Shown piece by piece: positions 20,404 through 29,381 of a DNA stretch of 64,000 nt (within the stretch, counting starts at the first letter, position 1; every line of letters starts with the position of its first letter). Source of the DNA: Glaciimonas sp. PAMC28666 (GTDB lineage: Bacteria; Pseudomonadota; Gammaproteobacteria; Burkholderiales; Burkholderiaceae_D); contig NZ_CP070304.1 of assembly GCF_016917355.1 (NCBI RefSeq), positions 1,364,001-1,428,000 of the forward strand, given 5' to 3'. The notes beneath the pieces were generated by a model, which saw only the letters and a list, made by a program, of their open reading frames with translations, was not told the origin of the DNA and searched no databases. The position numbers were made by a program, and so were the translations under genes.

Positions 20404-20836
20404 GCGTTTTAAATTTATTTATTTCCCTGCTGGAAATAAATAAATTTTTGGCGATTTCGGGGCCCAATCTACCAACCGTCGCGCCTTACTTCGCCTTGCT
20501 TCCGCCTGACTTACGCCTCTCTCCCGCCTTACCTCTCGCCTTACCTCTACATCACGCACCAAAAAAATTGCGGCGGCTTTCTCCAATGGAATTTGGTCGC
20601 CCTGTTTTGGGTTGCGGCGACCCATTTAAGACGAAAAGTTCACCCAAATCGGGCAGAAAAACCAGAGAATTTAAACTCCCCAAATAAGCGTGTGATCCTG
20701 CTTGTGGTTTGTTTTTTCCACGCTATAATTTTTTCTATGCTTTTAACCTGCCGTCGATGTTCCGCATCGTATCGGATGGCGTTCACCGACTTTGTGACAC
20801 CCTGTAATTGTGTAACTCTGAACCTTTGGAGAACAT
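20404..20836. other. Intergenic region after moaC
   Basis: About 430 bases with the moaC terminator at its start and then a pyrimidine-rich stretch in which CGCCTTAC/CGCCTTGC-like units recur (20480-20550). No gene is supported. The promoter of the following gene should lie near its right end. Confidence 0.5.
20411..20447 (+). terminator. Terminator of moaC, perfect 16-bp stem
   Basis: AAATTTATTTATTTCC, loop CTGCT, and its exact reverse complement, followed by TT. It starts eight bases after the moaC stop. The stem is unusually A/T-rich with only two G-C pairs at the loop end, so its strength is uncertain. Confidence 0.65.
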
Positions 20837-21445
20837 ATGCTAACGACGACTTATGCTTTTCTCAGTCTTTCGATGGAACAGAAAAAACTGCATACCTTGT
20901 TATTCTCCGCACAACAATTACTCCAGATTAATTCAGATCGACAACGCCTTGATGACGAAACGTTGAAATCTGTAGTCAAGAAGTTTGCACGGCTGGCGGC
21001 TGCCTGCCGCAAGCGGAAGCTTGAAATGTATGTTGTTCCCGCAATCCAGAACGCAACCCACCAGTTCGACCAACGCCTCTCCGATATGGCGTCATCCCGC
21101 ATTATCGCCCGCCAACTATTGGATCGGGTGAAGTCGTGGGCAAGACCAGCGTCGCACGAAAACGACGATCATAGGGTCAACGTATATGCTGCCATTGAGC
21201 GCGCATGCAACCAACTGCGGGAACGGCTCGCGATGGAAGAAAAAGAGTTGCTGCCCATAGCCCAGCGCGTTATCTCTAACGATCAGTGGTTTGCTTTGGG
21301 CGCACAATTTCTAGTCGCAGACACCGCAAGAAAACCCTATAACGGCTCGCGTCGCGAGGAATATGCCAAAGTGGATTCGCGCGATATTTCTCTGAACGAT
21401 CCCCTGATTTCATTGGCGGTGAGCGGGTACGCATACTCGCACTAA
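20837..21445 (+). CDS. Hemerythrin-like four-helix protein lacking iron ligands
   Basis: 202 aa, all-helical, cytoplasmic. The C-terminal half (RVNVYAAIERACNQLRERL, then AMEEKELLPIAQRVISNDQWFAL) has the layout of HHE-domain proteins, in which an acidic E-E-x-x-LLP helix ends the domain and an H-x-x-x-E pair precedes it, but the histidines expected in the helices are absent. I therefore call it a degenerate relative, not an iron protein. GGAG precedes the ATG at proper spacing. The neighbour is a phasin gene 91 bases downstream, also expressed from the plus strand. Confidence 0.65.
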   Translation: MLTTTYAFLSLSMEQKKLHTLLFSAQQLLQINSDRQRLDDETLKSVVKKFARLAAACRKRKLEMYVVPAIQNATHQFDQRLSDMASSRIIARQLLDRVKSWARPASHENDDHRVNVYAAIERACNQLRERLAMEEKELLPIAQRVISNDQWFALGAQFLVADTARKPYNGSRREEYAKVDSRDISLNDPLISLAVSGYAYSH

Positions 21446-21536
21446 ATCCCCTTGTTCAGGCCGCCCATTCACTGCCTATTCCCCGCATTTTTGCAATGCA
21501 TTAAATTTTCAAGATTAAATATTAAAGGAGAGCGTC

Positions 21537-22103
21537 ATGCTTACCATTCCTGAACAAATGTCTGCCGCCGTTAAGACGAACGCGGAAGCGCAACATACCA
21601 TTTTTGCAAATCTATTCGATAAATTACACGAGCGCCTTGAAGAGTTGACAAGACTCAATATGGAGGTCGTCAAAGCATCGTTAGCAGAATCGACGGCCTA
21701 CGCCAGAGAACTCATTGGCGCAAAAAATTCTCAGGATTTTTTTTCGATCAGCACAGCACATAATCAACGCGAAATTCAAAGCGCGACTTATTACGCCAAC
21801 GAAGCGATGCGCATCGTTTCCGCCACAAAAGACGTGTGCCATCGGGCCATGACGGAAAACATCGCAGAAACCAGCCGCTACGGATCAGGCTTATTAATGG
21901 AGTTTACAAAAAACATACCCTCTACAACGGAACAGATGGCTGATCTCGTCAAAACGACGTGGAGCGCTTCCAGCGACGCCGTTACGAAGACAGTCGACGA
22001 AAATGCTGCAACTCAGCAAAAGGAACAATCGAAGGATGCTCCCACCAATCAGTCAGCCCGCAAAAATAATCCGGATCAAACTGGTAACCGGACGACCCAT
22101 TAA
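21537..22103 (+). CDS. Phasin family protein (PHA granule-associated)
   Basis: Phasins coat polyhydroxyalkanoate granules. The N-terminal two-thirds matches: MLTIPEQMSAAVKTNAEAQ, then LFDKLHERLEELTRLNMEVVKASLAEST with heptad spacing, QDFFSISTAHNQ and YANEAMRIVSATKD. The tail after about residue 150 is hydrophilic and low in complexity (Gln, Asn, Lys). 188 aa, typical. AAAGGAGAG precedes the ATG. No PHA synthase gene is in the window, so the granule link comes from the family only. Confidence 0.9.
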   Translation: MLTIPEQMSAAVKTNAEAQHTIFANLFDKLHERLEELTRLNMEVVKASLAESTAYARELIGAKNSQDFFSISTAHNQREIQSATYYANEAMRIVSATKDVCHRAMTENIAETSRYGSGLLMEFTKNIPSTTEQMADLVKTTWSASSDAVTKTVDENAATQQKEQSKDAPTNQSARKNNPDQTGNRTTH

Positions 22104-22135
22104 CTCAAAGCGCATTACCTGACGAGTTTGTAGCT

Positions 22136-22153
22136 AGCGCCACGCCTGGCGCT
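22136..22153 (+). terminator. Possible terminator of the phasin gene
   Basis: AGCGCCA, loop CGCC, TGGCGCT, then GTTAAAAATTG. The stem is exact but the T-run is poor, so termination is uncertain. Confidence 0.4.
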
Positions 22154-22302
22154 GTTAAAAATTGCGCTAAAACCATAAGATAAAAAATAACAGAAAGTTA
22201 ATTTTGAACCTCATCTGAGCGCCCACATATACTGCAGTAGGCGGATAATGATTCGAAGTAGCCTCAATAACGGTCACCTTTTAATCACACCGCGGAGAAT
22301 CA

Positions 22303-22515
22303 ATGAAGCTGACTTACTGGGTAGCTGAAAATATAGACGGTGAAAAAACCGATTCGATTATTGCAAGAACCAAGCATGATTGTGAACAAAACGTCCTTGC
22401 TTTCGCAGCTCCTGGAGAATACCGTCAGCCGATAAAAAAATCGTTCTTATACAACGACGCTTTTGATCTGTTTGAACTGGCAACCGGCAAGGACGGTGGG
22501 CGGGGAATGGGGTGA
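22303..22515 (+). CDS. Small protein of unknown function
   Basis: 70 aa, no signal peptide. MKLTYWVAENIDGEKTDSI and the central YNDAFDLFELATG give a predicted beta-beta-alpha layout. I do not recognise a named family. GCGGAGA five bases before the ATG and a clean intergenic setting support translation. It stands alone between the phasin gene and a 500-base gap. Confidence 0.6.
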   Translation: MKLTYWVAENIDGEKTDSIIARTKHDCEQNVLAFAAPGEYRQPIKKSFLYNDAFDLFELATGKDGGRGMG

Positions 22516-23018
22516 AGCATTTCTGGGCGCAGCGAATCCTCACGCGGCTTCGGTCGCGCCCACACACCGCCTCAGCACATCCTCATTATTAGCCTTTTGA
22601 AGCCTTTGGACTCAAGCTGATTTTTCATTTGTCGCGGCCCGGCGCTCGTAGCTCGGCTCCTCAGTTGTTGTCAAAAGGGTCCCCTTCGCACCCAGCCAAA
22701 AGTGGCCTCAAGTTAAGTTTCAAGGCTGCTTAAAATTGCGCAATGGTTGGCGCAATGGATGGCCAATCGCTGGCCGATAGCGTCTCAATAGAAACCATGA
22801 TAAATTTGTAAAATCAACGCGGAGGAATGGTGTCTAAGGAAATAAACCAAACTATCAAAAACAGTGCAGGCCTTCTTAGCTACAAACAGTTACAAATTAT
22901 TCACATAGAGCGCGGACTCTCTCAAAGCTAAATCTGTCAACCAAACATCGCGAGCGACGTTTTTATATCAGGCCGCTGTTAATGCGGATTGTGAATCCCA
23001 CTTTTCGAAGGATTAAAA
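22516..23018. other. Intergenic region with one possible short ORF
   Basis: About 500 bases. Repeated CGCAATGG...TGGCCGATAG-like words occur near 22738-22780. A 34-residue reading frame at 22827-22931 has GGAGG directly in front. Otherwise nothing recognisable. Confidence 0.4.
22827..22931 (+). CDS. Possible 34-residue protein
   Basis: Starts ATGGTG; GGAGG lies one base before the ATG and four before the GTG, so the GTG would be the better-spaced start. The predicted peptide MVSKEINQTIKNSAGLL continues as one amphipathic helix and ends ERGLSQS. No homologue recognised; could be chance. Confidence 0.25.
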   Translation: MVSKEINQTIKNSAGLLSYKQLQIIHIERGLSQS

Positions 23019-23207
23019 ATGAAAAAACTACTTGGCGTTGCTGCGTTAATCTTGGCTTTTTCACCATTCGCGCAAGCGCAGGGTTTGTCTGATCATCCAG
23101 ACGCACGGAATGACCGCCGTTTGGAGACAGAGCACGCTGCCGTAATGCATCGTCATCATGTCGCTCAAAAACGCATGAAGCATCGCCACATGGAACATAA
23201 AATGTAA
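23019..23207 (+). CDS. Small exported His/Met-rich protein
   Basis: 62 aa with a clear signal peptide (MKKLLGVAALILAFSPFAQA, cleavage after AQA). The mature 42 residues are polar and rich in His, Met, Arg and Lys, ending HRHHVAQKRMKHRHMEHKM, which could bind metal. GAAGGA precedes the ATG. It has no neighbour within 500 bases on either side. I do not recognise a family; metal binding is inference from composition. Confidence 0.6.
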   Translation: MKKLLGVAALILAFSPFAQAQGLSDHPDARNDRRLETEHAAVMHRHHVAQKRMKHRHMEHKM

Positions 23208-24024
23208 TTACAGATTTGTCTCGAACAAGTTCGAGCGGTTAGCTATGACTCCTTACCCGAAACCTGATGAATCCATGCGGTCATTCGTCAACTTAATTCA
23301 ACGTCAAGGAATAATAGCGAACGTAGTGGCACGCACCTACCGCTTGAGCTTGCGATATGCGCGATTCCCGTCTTGACATGGATCGCGCCTATCGTTCTTA
23401 CATAAGCGCCCATCCCATCACCTACCCGCGAAAAAAAATAATTGATGCAAAAGCATGCGCCATCGGCTGTCAATTTCACGGCAGTAGCGCATCGCAGATA
23501 GCGACAACATTCGCACACGGGAGTGCCCCTGGCAAAGCATTAAATCTCCCCATAGTCCACAACTGGATTCCGAATACGACAGGCGGCAATAAGGCGCAGG
23601 GATTGTTTATTCCTCGGCGCAATGCGCCGGGCAACCGATTGCAGCGATCATGCATTTAACACAAGCCAACAAGCTCAATGATCGCGGTCGCCTCATCTAA
23701 AAGAGATCCTCAGGCTCACCTGTGCTTTCTACAGCATAAAGAGCATAAAGCCAGCGACATATCTTAGCGCCTTCAGCACCGCCGGCCTCTCCTGTGACAG
23801 CGATTCACGGTGCCGACCCTGGCGTTCGGCATATCGATACCAGTCAGATCCAACTTAGATGATTCTCATTCAGTGGCGCAACAACAATATTTGACATCGA
23901 CCGCGTCCAGTTCTTTAGACCTCGAACATACGGAAATTACTTAACTTTCGTTGCCGCAATGAATTTTTCTCATATTATTGGTATATCGTCGATTGTTCAG
24001 TGACGGGATTTTAACCCACGAAAA
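23208..24024. other. Gene-poor region before the decayed adenylation gene
   Basis: About 820 bases. A hairpin CTCGAAC/GTTCGAG with two-base loop lies at 23220-23235 after the small exported protein. Short plus-strand frames (23245-23376, 23357-23659) have no recognisable similarity or good ribosome site. The segment could be further remains of the adjacent pseudogene's cluster; I could not identify any. Confidence 0.45.
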
Positions 24025-24589
24025 CCGTTATATATCGGTGGGGCTGGAGTAGGTAATGGATATGTTTTGCATAATATTAGGAAGGCAGATCGGTTTCTTC
24101 GGCGTTTGCCAATGGGTCCAAGCGGTCGTTGGTATCGAACAGGATATCTAGCTTTTGTGCAACGCTGAAAATGTGCACTTACTCGGGCGCGCAGATGTTC
24201 AAGTTAAGATACTTGGAAAGACTGTCGATTTGACTAATATTGAATACCAATTGCGCCACTTTAGCGGTGTTGCCGAATGTGCCGCAACTTCGATTAACTG
24301 GCTGATCTTCCAAGCTGCGTTTCCGGCATCAGGTGCTCGGTGTATAGCAATGGCCATGTTAGAAGGGCAACTCCACGTACGTGACATGCTAATTGGTGTG
24401 GAAGATAGCGGCACTGACTTTCGATTGCGATTTGGTTCAGAGGCGAGAGTTTATGAGAAGGTTGACTATCTCATTGATGCTCGTGGAGCAGGGTATAACG
24501 AAGGCGCTCTGCGACGTGTACCTTTGATTTGTCATCTACTTGATCAAGATGCGGTGGCCCATCATATTCTTGGCGGGACAATGGCATAA
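24025..24589 (+). pseudogene. Decayed NRPS-type adenylation domain joined to a flavoprotein C-terminus
   Basis: The frame from 24025 reads PLYIGGAGVGNGY, then ADRFLRRLPMGPSGRWYRTGYL, matching the ELYIGGAGVARGY and RLYRTGD core motifs of amino-acid adenylation domains (with D changed to Y), and hits a stop at 24166. One base over, ENVHLLGRADVQVKILGKTVDL and IEYQLRHFSGV continue it (the GRxDxQVKIRG motif). No condensation, carrier or upstream A-domain part is present. After about residue 40 of the second frame the sequence changes to RVYEKVDYLIDARGAGYN and LLDQDAVAHHILGG, which resembles the C-terminus of FAD/NAD(P)-binding (COG4529-like) proteins. The reading frame ends at 24589. Overall a remnant of a larger biosynthetic locus. 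Confidence 0.7.
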
Positions 24590-24622
24590 TTCAAGCTGGC
24601 TAATGAACAACTGCGGCAAAAA

Positions 24623-24886
24623 ATGGCTATCGAGCTGGAAAAAGAAACCCGTCATGAAGCAATCAAATCAATTGAACGCTACTTTGATGAGCACATGGAC
24701 GATCCAATAGGGAACCTTCAGGCAGGTGCGTTGTTAGCATTCTTGCTGGAGGAGATCGGCCCGTCCATCTATAACAAAGCAGTTCGTGACGTGCAAGATC
24801 AGCTTCAACAACGTGTTCTGGAACTTGATATTGACGTTCATGAAGACGAGTTTAGCTATTGGGCAAAATATAAACGCGGTCGTTAA
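24623..24886 (+). CDS. DUF2164 family protein
   Basis: 87 aa. The family pattern is complete: IELEKETRHEAIKSIERYFDE, then IGNLQAGALLAFLLEEIGP, YNKAVRDVQDQLQQRV and the ending EDEFSYW. All-helical, cytoplasmic, function unknown. It lies 33 bases after the decayed adenylation/flavoprotein gene but appears intact and is found widely in bacteria, so it need not belong to that cluster. No strong ribosome site is seen. Confidence 0.85.
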   Translation: MAIELEKETRHEAIKSIERYFDEHMDDPIGNLQAGALLAFLLEEIGPSIYNKAVRDVQDQLQQRVLELDIDVHEDEFSYWAKYKRGR

Positions 24887-25049
24887 ATCAAACAATACGG
24901 AGTCGGTGCGATGGATAGAAGCAGGACAGCAACTCCGCCCTGCTTCTATCAAGCCGTGCGACCGGATCAGGCGCGCTATCCGGCGTTCCCATGCGTTCAA
25001 TCAAGAGCGCCCACGCGCTCCCAAAAGCCACGCAACAACACCGGTCGGT

Positions 25050-25949
25050 TTAAATTCCCGCAGTACGAAACCGCGGTTCAACTAAGCCGGCGACATCTAC
25101 CCGTAAAGCGAAGACAGCGCCCGACTGAGGATATTTTTTTAACTCATCTTCCGGACGTCCCTGGCTTGCGCTGGTAACGTAGAGCGTCTTCAAATCCTCG
25201 CCTCCAAATGCGCACATGGTCGGGCATAACACTGGCAGCGGATACGTCTCAACAATCTCTCCCGCAGGGGAAATCCGCACCACTCGACCGCCTTCATATA
25301 ACGTACTCCAGTAGTGGCCTTGGCTGTCTATCGCAGCACCATCAGGGCGCCCACGGTCTTCAGCTGAAGGCGTGAAGCGTACCCATACTTCCTTGTCTCC
25401 GACTGCGCCGGTATCGGCGTCATAAGCGTGTCTGTAGATCACAAATTTTGGTGTATCTGAATGATAGATCCAGCGTTGATCGGGGCTGAAAGCAAGGCCG
25501 TTTGAGGTCAGCAGTCCGTCGTCCATTGCCGTTAATCCACGCTGATCAAAGCGATATAAATGGGCGTTGTTGCCCGCTTTCGGCTCGTCCAGCGTACCGG
25601 CCCAAAAGCGGCCCTCGCTATCGCAGCGCCCGTCGTTAAAGCGGCTATGGGCCTGGTCTTCAGGGTTATCAGCCAGTTTTCTGACTTGCTCGCCGGTGGC
25701 GCTTAAAAGCCAGACTCCTGAGCGCATCCCCGCCACGAACCCGCCATCGTCGGCTAGCGAGAAACAACCGATATGCTCGGCTACCGGCAAGGTTTGATAG
25801 TCGCCGCTAGCCGGATGAAAAGAATGGATTGCTGGTGCCAGAATATCGACCCAGTACAAGCGTTTGCCGATCTCATCCCAACGAGGGCACTCGCCCAGCT
25901 TTGCGGGTGTGCTGATGACGCAGGTAAAGTTACTGATAGCGTTACTCAT
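25050..25949 (-). CDS. SMP-30/gluconolactonase family protein
   Basis: Six-bladed beta-propeller lactonase that hydrolyses sugar lactones, metal-dependent. Motifs: LGECPRWDEIGKRLYWVDI near the N-terminus (metal Glu), SRFNDGRCDSEGRFWAGTLD, SNGLAFSPDQRWIYHSDT (Asn and Asp ligands) and GRPDGAAIDSQGHYW. The ATG at 25949 has AAGGAGC eight bases upstream; the frame stays open to 25976 without a better site. 299 aa. It is followed upstream by an MFS transporter on the same strand, which may import the sugar acid or export a product. Confidence 0.9.
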   Translation of the reverse strand: MSNAISNFTCVISTPAKLGECPRWDEIGKRLYWVDILAPAIHSFHPASGDYQTLPVAEHIGCFSLADDGGFVAGMRSGVWLLSATGEQVRKLADNPEDQAHSRFNDGRCDSEGRFWAGTLDEPKAGNNAHLYRFDQRGLTAMDDGLLTSNGLAFSPDQRWIYHSDTPKFVIYRHAYDADTGAVGDKEVWVRFTPSAEDRGRPDGAAIDSQGHYWSTLYEGGRVVRISPAGEIVETYPLPVLCPTMCAFGGEDLKTLYVTSASQGRPEDELKKYPQSGAVFALRVDVAGLVEPRFRTAGI

Positions 25950-26122
25950 GAGCTTGCTCCTTGTCGTTAATTCCACAGGTTAATGGGAAACCGTTTCGAT
26001 CGACACCTTCATTGTGGCATCAGGCGGAAACGGTTGAAACCCTTCCGATAACGGATCGGTTTGGTAAACCTATTTGCAAGCATTCGTTGCAGGTATTTAC
26101 CGCACGCGTCTTAATGATAGCG

Positions 26123-27349
26123 TTATGCCTGCACCCGACTGGCCGTTGCCACTTCCGGCAATTTCCGGCAATACCATAAAAATGCGCATAATTGCAGGGC
26201 GAGTGCGATCAACCAACTTGCCTGGTGCGCGCTCACAGCATAACTTCCATCATTGTGCGGCCACGCATCCAATAACAAACCAAATCCGTACTGCACAATA
26301 AAGGCACCAACAAACATGACCAGCGTCAATCCGGTGCTGACACGGCCCGCAAGATGACCATGAAATTCTTTGGTCAATGACGCGAAGGTTAGGACGCCAG
26401 CTGTCCCGGTTATTCCGTAGAAACCCCATAGCAGCCAAAGCGGCACTGGCGTACCCAATAGGATCAATATTTGCGACACCATAAACAGCAGCATCCCGGC
26501 ACCCGCGGTCGCATGAATCGAAATGCCTTGTTTTTCGAGGCGCCGCGCCAGCAGTCCAAACCCTGCAGCGCCGAGTACCATCGCAAGGCCGATAACGGTC
26601 ACGATCGTTGCAGCAGCAGCCGGAGACTGACGCGACACGTCACGCAGGTAAGGCCCTGCCCATAAACCTTGCACGCCAAGGAACACACCCTGACTGGCCA
26701 TCGCTAGCGGCGCGGTACGCAAAAACAAGGCGCTGCGAAAGATATCCCGAACGCCGTTTATCTGAGCGGCCAAGGTACTTTTCGGATGCCGTTCGTCTTT
26801 CTCCGGCACCAGAAACAACAGAGCCGACACGATCAAACCAATCCCAATAGCAACGATCACAAACAATACGCGCCAACTGGTCACACTTAACGCCCAATTG
26901 ACCGGGGTACCGGTTACCATCGCCCCGAGGCCGCCGATCGCGTACAGCGCGCCGTTCATCATCGGCAGTTGATCATGATGGAACCAGGCAATAATGGCCT
27001 TGAGGCCCGCCATCATGCAAGCCGAAGTGCCAACCCCGAGCAAAAACCGCCCAACCAGCAACGTACCAAAACTATGCGCATTGGCTGAAGTAAGTGCGCC
27101 CAATGCAGCCACCAGTAGTAATGATGCAAGCACCTTACGCGGCCCAAAACGGTCAAGCAAAATTCCCAGGGGTAATTGGCAACCAGCAAATGCAAAGAAA
27201 TAGAAGCTGGTCAGCAACCCTAATTGCGCCGGGGACAGACCAAGCTCGCTGCTCAACAATGGTCCTAGCGGTAAATTAATCCCGCGCACCAGGTAAGAAA
27301 CAAAATAACCTAGCGAAAATATGGCAAAAATACGTAAAGAGAGTTTCAT
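26123..27349 (-). CDS. Major facilitator superfamily transporter
   Basis: 408 aa with about twelve membrane helices in two halves. The loop 2-3 signature LLDRFGPRKVLAS and the long central loop (EKDERHPKSTLAAQ, around 185-205) are visible, and GRFLLGVGTSACMMAG marks helix 4. Substrate unknown; neighbours suggest sugar acids or related organic acids. It is 173 bases upstream of the SMP-30 gene in the same direction and divergent from the LysR gene 113 bases away, so the LysR protein may control both. Confidence 0.85.
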   Translation of the reverse strand: MKLSLRIFAIFSLGYFVSYLVRGINLPLGPLLSSELGLSPAQLGLLTSFYFFAFAGCQLPLGILLDRFGPRKVLASLLLVAALGALTSANAHSFGTLLVGRFLLGVGTSACMMAGLKAIIAWFHHDQLPMMNGALYAIGGLGAMVTGTPVNWALSVTSWRVLFVIVAIGIGLIVSALLFLVPEKDERHPKSTLAAQINGVRDIFRSALFLRTAPLAMASQGVFLGVQGLWAGPYLRDVSRQSPAAAATIVTVIGLAMVLGAAGFGLLARRLEKQGISIHATAGAGMLLFMVSQILILLGTPVPLWLLWGFYGITGTAGVLTFASLTKEFHGHLAGRVSTGLTLVMFVGAFIVQYGFGLLLDAWPHNDGSYAVSAHQASWLIALALQLCAFLWYCRKLPEVATASRVQA

Positions 27350-27462
27350 GCAGATACCCGAATATCGAAAATATAACGTGATGGTACCCAGCTAACCCTG
27401 CAAACACCAACGAAGTGTTTTATCCTTATATGTGAATAAAACTAACAGATCGTCCAAATTGC

Positions 27463-28437
27463 ATGTTTGAAGCCCTGCCACCCTTGCAAACTCTGCGCGC
27501 CTTTGAGGCTGCGGCGCGCTTGCAGAACTATACCCGCGCCAGCGAAGAATTGAATCTGACGCACAGCGCAATCAGCCACCAGATACGCGCTCTGGAAGCC
27601 AGCCTGGGCCGAAAACTGTTTCAGCGACAGGGGCGCAACATGGTGTTGACCGAAACTGGTCAGATATTGTCCGAACAAGTGCGGCAGGGATTAGAGGAGC
27701 TGGATCGCGCTTTGCGCCACACCAGACACGATGACAGATGCAGTATTCAAACGCTACGCGTTAGTGCCCCACCGTCGTTCGCAGGCGCCTGGCTGGTGCC
27801 GCGACTTCACGCGTTTCACACGCAATATCCGCAGCTTGAGATTAGTCTGCGCACCGCCCATGAGTTAAGCCCGCTGAATTTTGATGAGGTTGATGCGGCA
27901 ATATGGTATGGCCGCCGTCAAAACCCGGACCTGGAATATGAAAAATTGCTCGAGGAGGTCACCTTTCCCGTCTGCAGCCCGGGGTTTCTCGCGACATTTC
28001 CTGCCATCACTCCGGCAGCATTGTCGACAACCGGTTCATCTGCGCTGCCACTGTTACGGTATGCCCACCATAACGGCTGGGAAGTATGGTTCAAAGCGGC
28101 AGGCTTGCAAGGTCGCGAACCGCAAAGCGGGCCGTTGTATGACGATCCAATGCACCTGCTTGAGGCCGCAGCAGCGAGTCAGGGCATTGCATTGGCACGT
28201 TCGTGCCTCGCACATAGCTTTCTCGCCAGCGGACGTCTGGTGCGGTTGTTCCCGCCCGACAGCGGATTTGATATTCAGGCTCCGGCGCGAGGAGCCTATT
28301 TTGCGGTATGGCCGCGAGATTCTGCGAAAATGGCATCGGTCATTCTGTTGCGCGAGTGGCTGCACCAGATTATTGGAAACCATCACCCCGGCACAAGGGC
28401 GCCCGCCGCGCGCGTACCGACGCCAATCGCTCAATAG
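27463..28437 (+). CDS. LysR-family regulator, GcvA-like
   Basis: DNA-binding activator or repressor. The winged helix is at 6-65 (LPPLQTLRAFEAAARLQNYT, then ASEELNLTHSAISHQIRALE), and the effector domain begins LRVSAPPSFAGAWLVPRL as in GcvA-type proteins. 324 aa. It diverges from the MFS gene with a 113-base gap typical of a LysR regulator and its target. The effector is unknown. The C-terminal 20 residues (Pro/Ala/Arg-rich) are not conserved. Confidence 0.88.
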   Translation: MFEALPPLQTLRAFEAAARLQNYTRASEELNLTHSAISHQIRALEASLGRKLFQRQGRNMVLTETGQILSEQVRQGLEELDRALRHTRHDDRCSIQTLRVSAPPSFAGAWLVPRLHAFHTQYPQLEISLRTAHELSPLNFDEVDAAIWYGRRQNPDLEYEKLLEEVTFPVCSPGFLATFPAITPAALSTTGSSALPLLRYAHHNGWEVWFKAAGLQGREPQSGPLYDDPMHLLEAAAASQGIALARSCLAHSFLASGRLVRLFPPDSGFDIQAPARGAYFAVWPRDSAKMASVILLREWLHQIIGNHHPGTRAPAARVPTPIAQ

Positions 28438-28466
28438 CACTATCGATAGCACTAACGAAGAAATCT

Positions 28467-29309
28467 ATGCCAACCATCACTGCTCTGATTATTTATCCAA
28501 TCAAGTCCTGCGCGGGCATCGCCCTAACAGAGGCAACGCTGACATCCGCAGGCCTGCGAACGCAACAGGCGAACGACCGTGAGTGGATGGTCGTTGACCT
28601 TGCGGGACAATTTTTAACCCAACGCCAGATTCCACAGATGGCCTTGATCGTCCCCCATTTGGATTCGCAAGGATTGCATCTGACCGCGCCGGGGATGCCG
28701 ATCCTGGACATGCCGTTCGTTTTCCCAACTTGGACGCCGGCGCTGGTCAAGGTGTGGGACGATAATGTCATTGCGCAAGACTGCGGCGACGTCACCGCAG
28801 AGTGGTTTTCTACAGCCCTCAACGTGCCTTGTCGCCTGGTGCATTTCGATCCGCATAGCCAACGCATGGCGAGCAAAAAATGGACTGCGGGTCGCGCAGT
28901 ACCGACACTCTTTTCCGACGGTTATCCCATCCTGATGACATCGCAGGCTTCGCTTGATGATCTGAATAAAAAGTTGCATGCGCAAGGTCGCGCTACGCTG
29001 CCGATGAATCGCTTCCGACCCAACATCGTAATCGATGGCGTCGAGGCATTTGAAGAAGATTATGCCGAGACGCTGAGCACGGAGAAAATTCGCTTGCAAC
29101 CGGTCAAACCGTGCCCGCGCTGCCCTATTCCGTCGATCGACCAGGCCACCGGCAAACCCGGCCCGGATCCGCTCGATATACTACAAAGTTATCGAATAAA
29201 CCCCAAGGTCGATGGCGGCATTACCTTTGGCATGAATACTATTTTGCTGGAAGGGGAAGGCGAAATATTACGCGTGGGAGAGGAGATTGAGATTACCTTA
29301 GCGTTTTAA
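28467..29309 (+). CDS. MOSC domain protein (YcbX-like, without ferredoxin domain)
   Basis: Molybdopterin-binding-type protein. MOSC_N barrel about 1-120 (ITALIIYPIKSCAGI lead-in), then MOSC with PMNRFRPNIVIDG and the conserved Cys in VKPCPRCPIPSIDQATG near the C-terminal third. 280 aa; Escherichia coli YcbX is longer because of a C-terminal 2Fe-2S domain, which is missing. A normal 4Fe-4S ferredoxin gene lies just downstream on the other strand. The chosen ATG (28467) starts the conserved domain; the frame is open further upstream, into the LysR gene. Confidence 0.9.
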   Translation: MPTITALIIYPIKSCAGIALTEATLTSAGLRTQQANDREWMVVDLAGQFLTQRQIPQMALIVPHLDSQGLHLTAPGMPILDMPFVFPTWTPALVKVWDDNVIAQDCGDVTAEWFSTALNVPCRLVHFDPHSQRMASKKWTAGRAVPTLFSDGYPILMTSQASLDDLNKKLHAQGRATLPMNRFRPNIVIDGVEAFEEDYAETLSTEKIRLQPVKPCPRCPIPSIDQATGKPGPDPLDILQSYRINPKVDGGITFGMNTILLEGEGEILRVGEEIEITLAF

Positions 29310-29381
29310 GCAGTTTGCCCTACTGCGCAGGTATTGCCCCAGGTATTACCTCAGCTACGGCACTACTGAACGCCATTAAAA

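Noticed and set aside
20480-20550. CGCCTTAC-like units suggesting a CRISPR or repeat array
   Set aside because: Units are short, irregular and without equal spacers; simple pyrimidine-rich sequence.
23245-23376. 43-residue plus-strand frame
   Set aside because: Weak ribosome site and no similarity; listed only as region content.
23357-23659. 100-residue plus-strand frame in the gene-poor region
   Set aside because: No ribosome site, no similarity, odd composition; possibly decayed DNA.
28493-29099. Minus-strand frames opposite the MOSC gene
   Set aside because: Antisense shadows of a conserved coding region.
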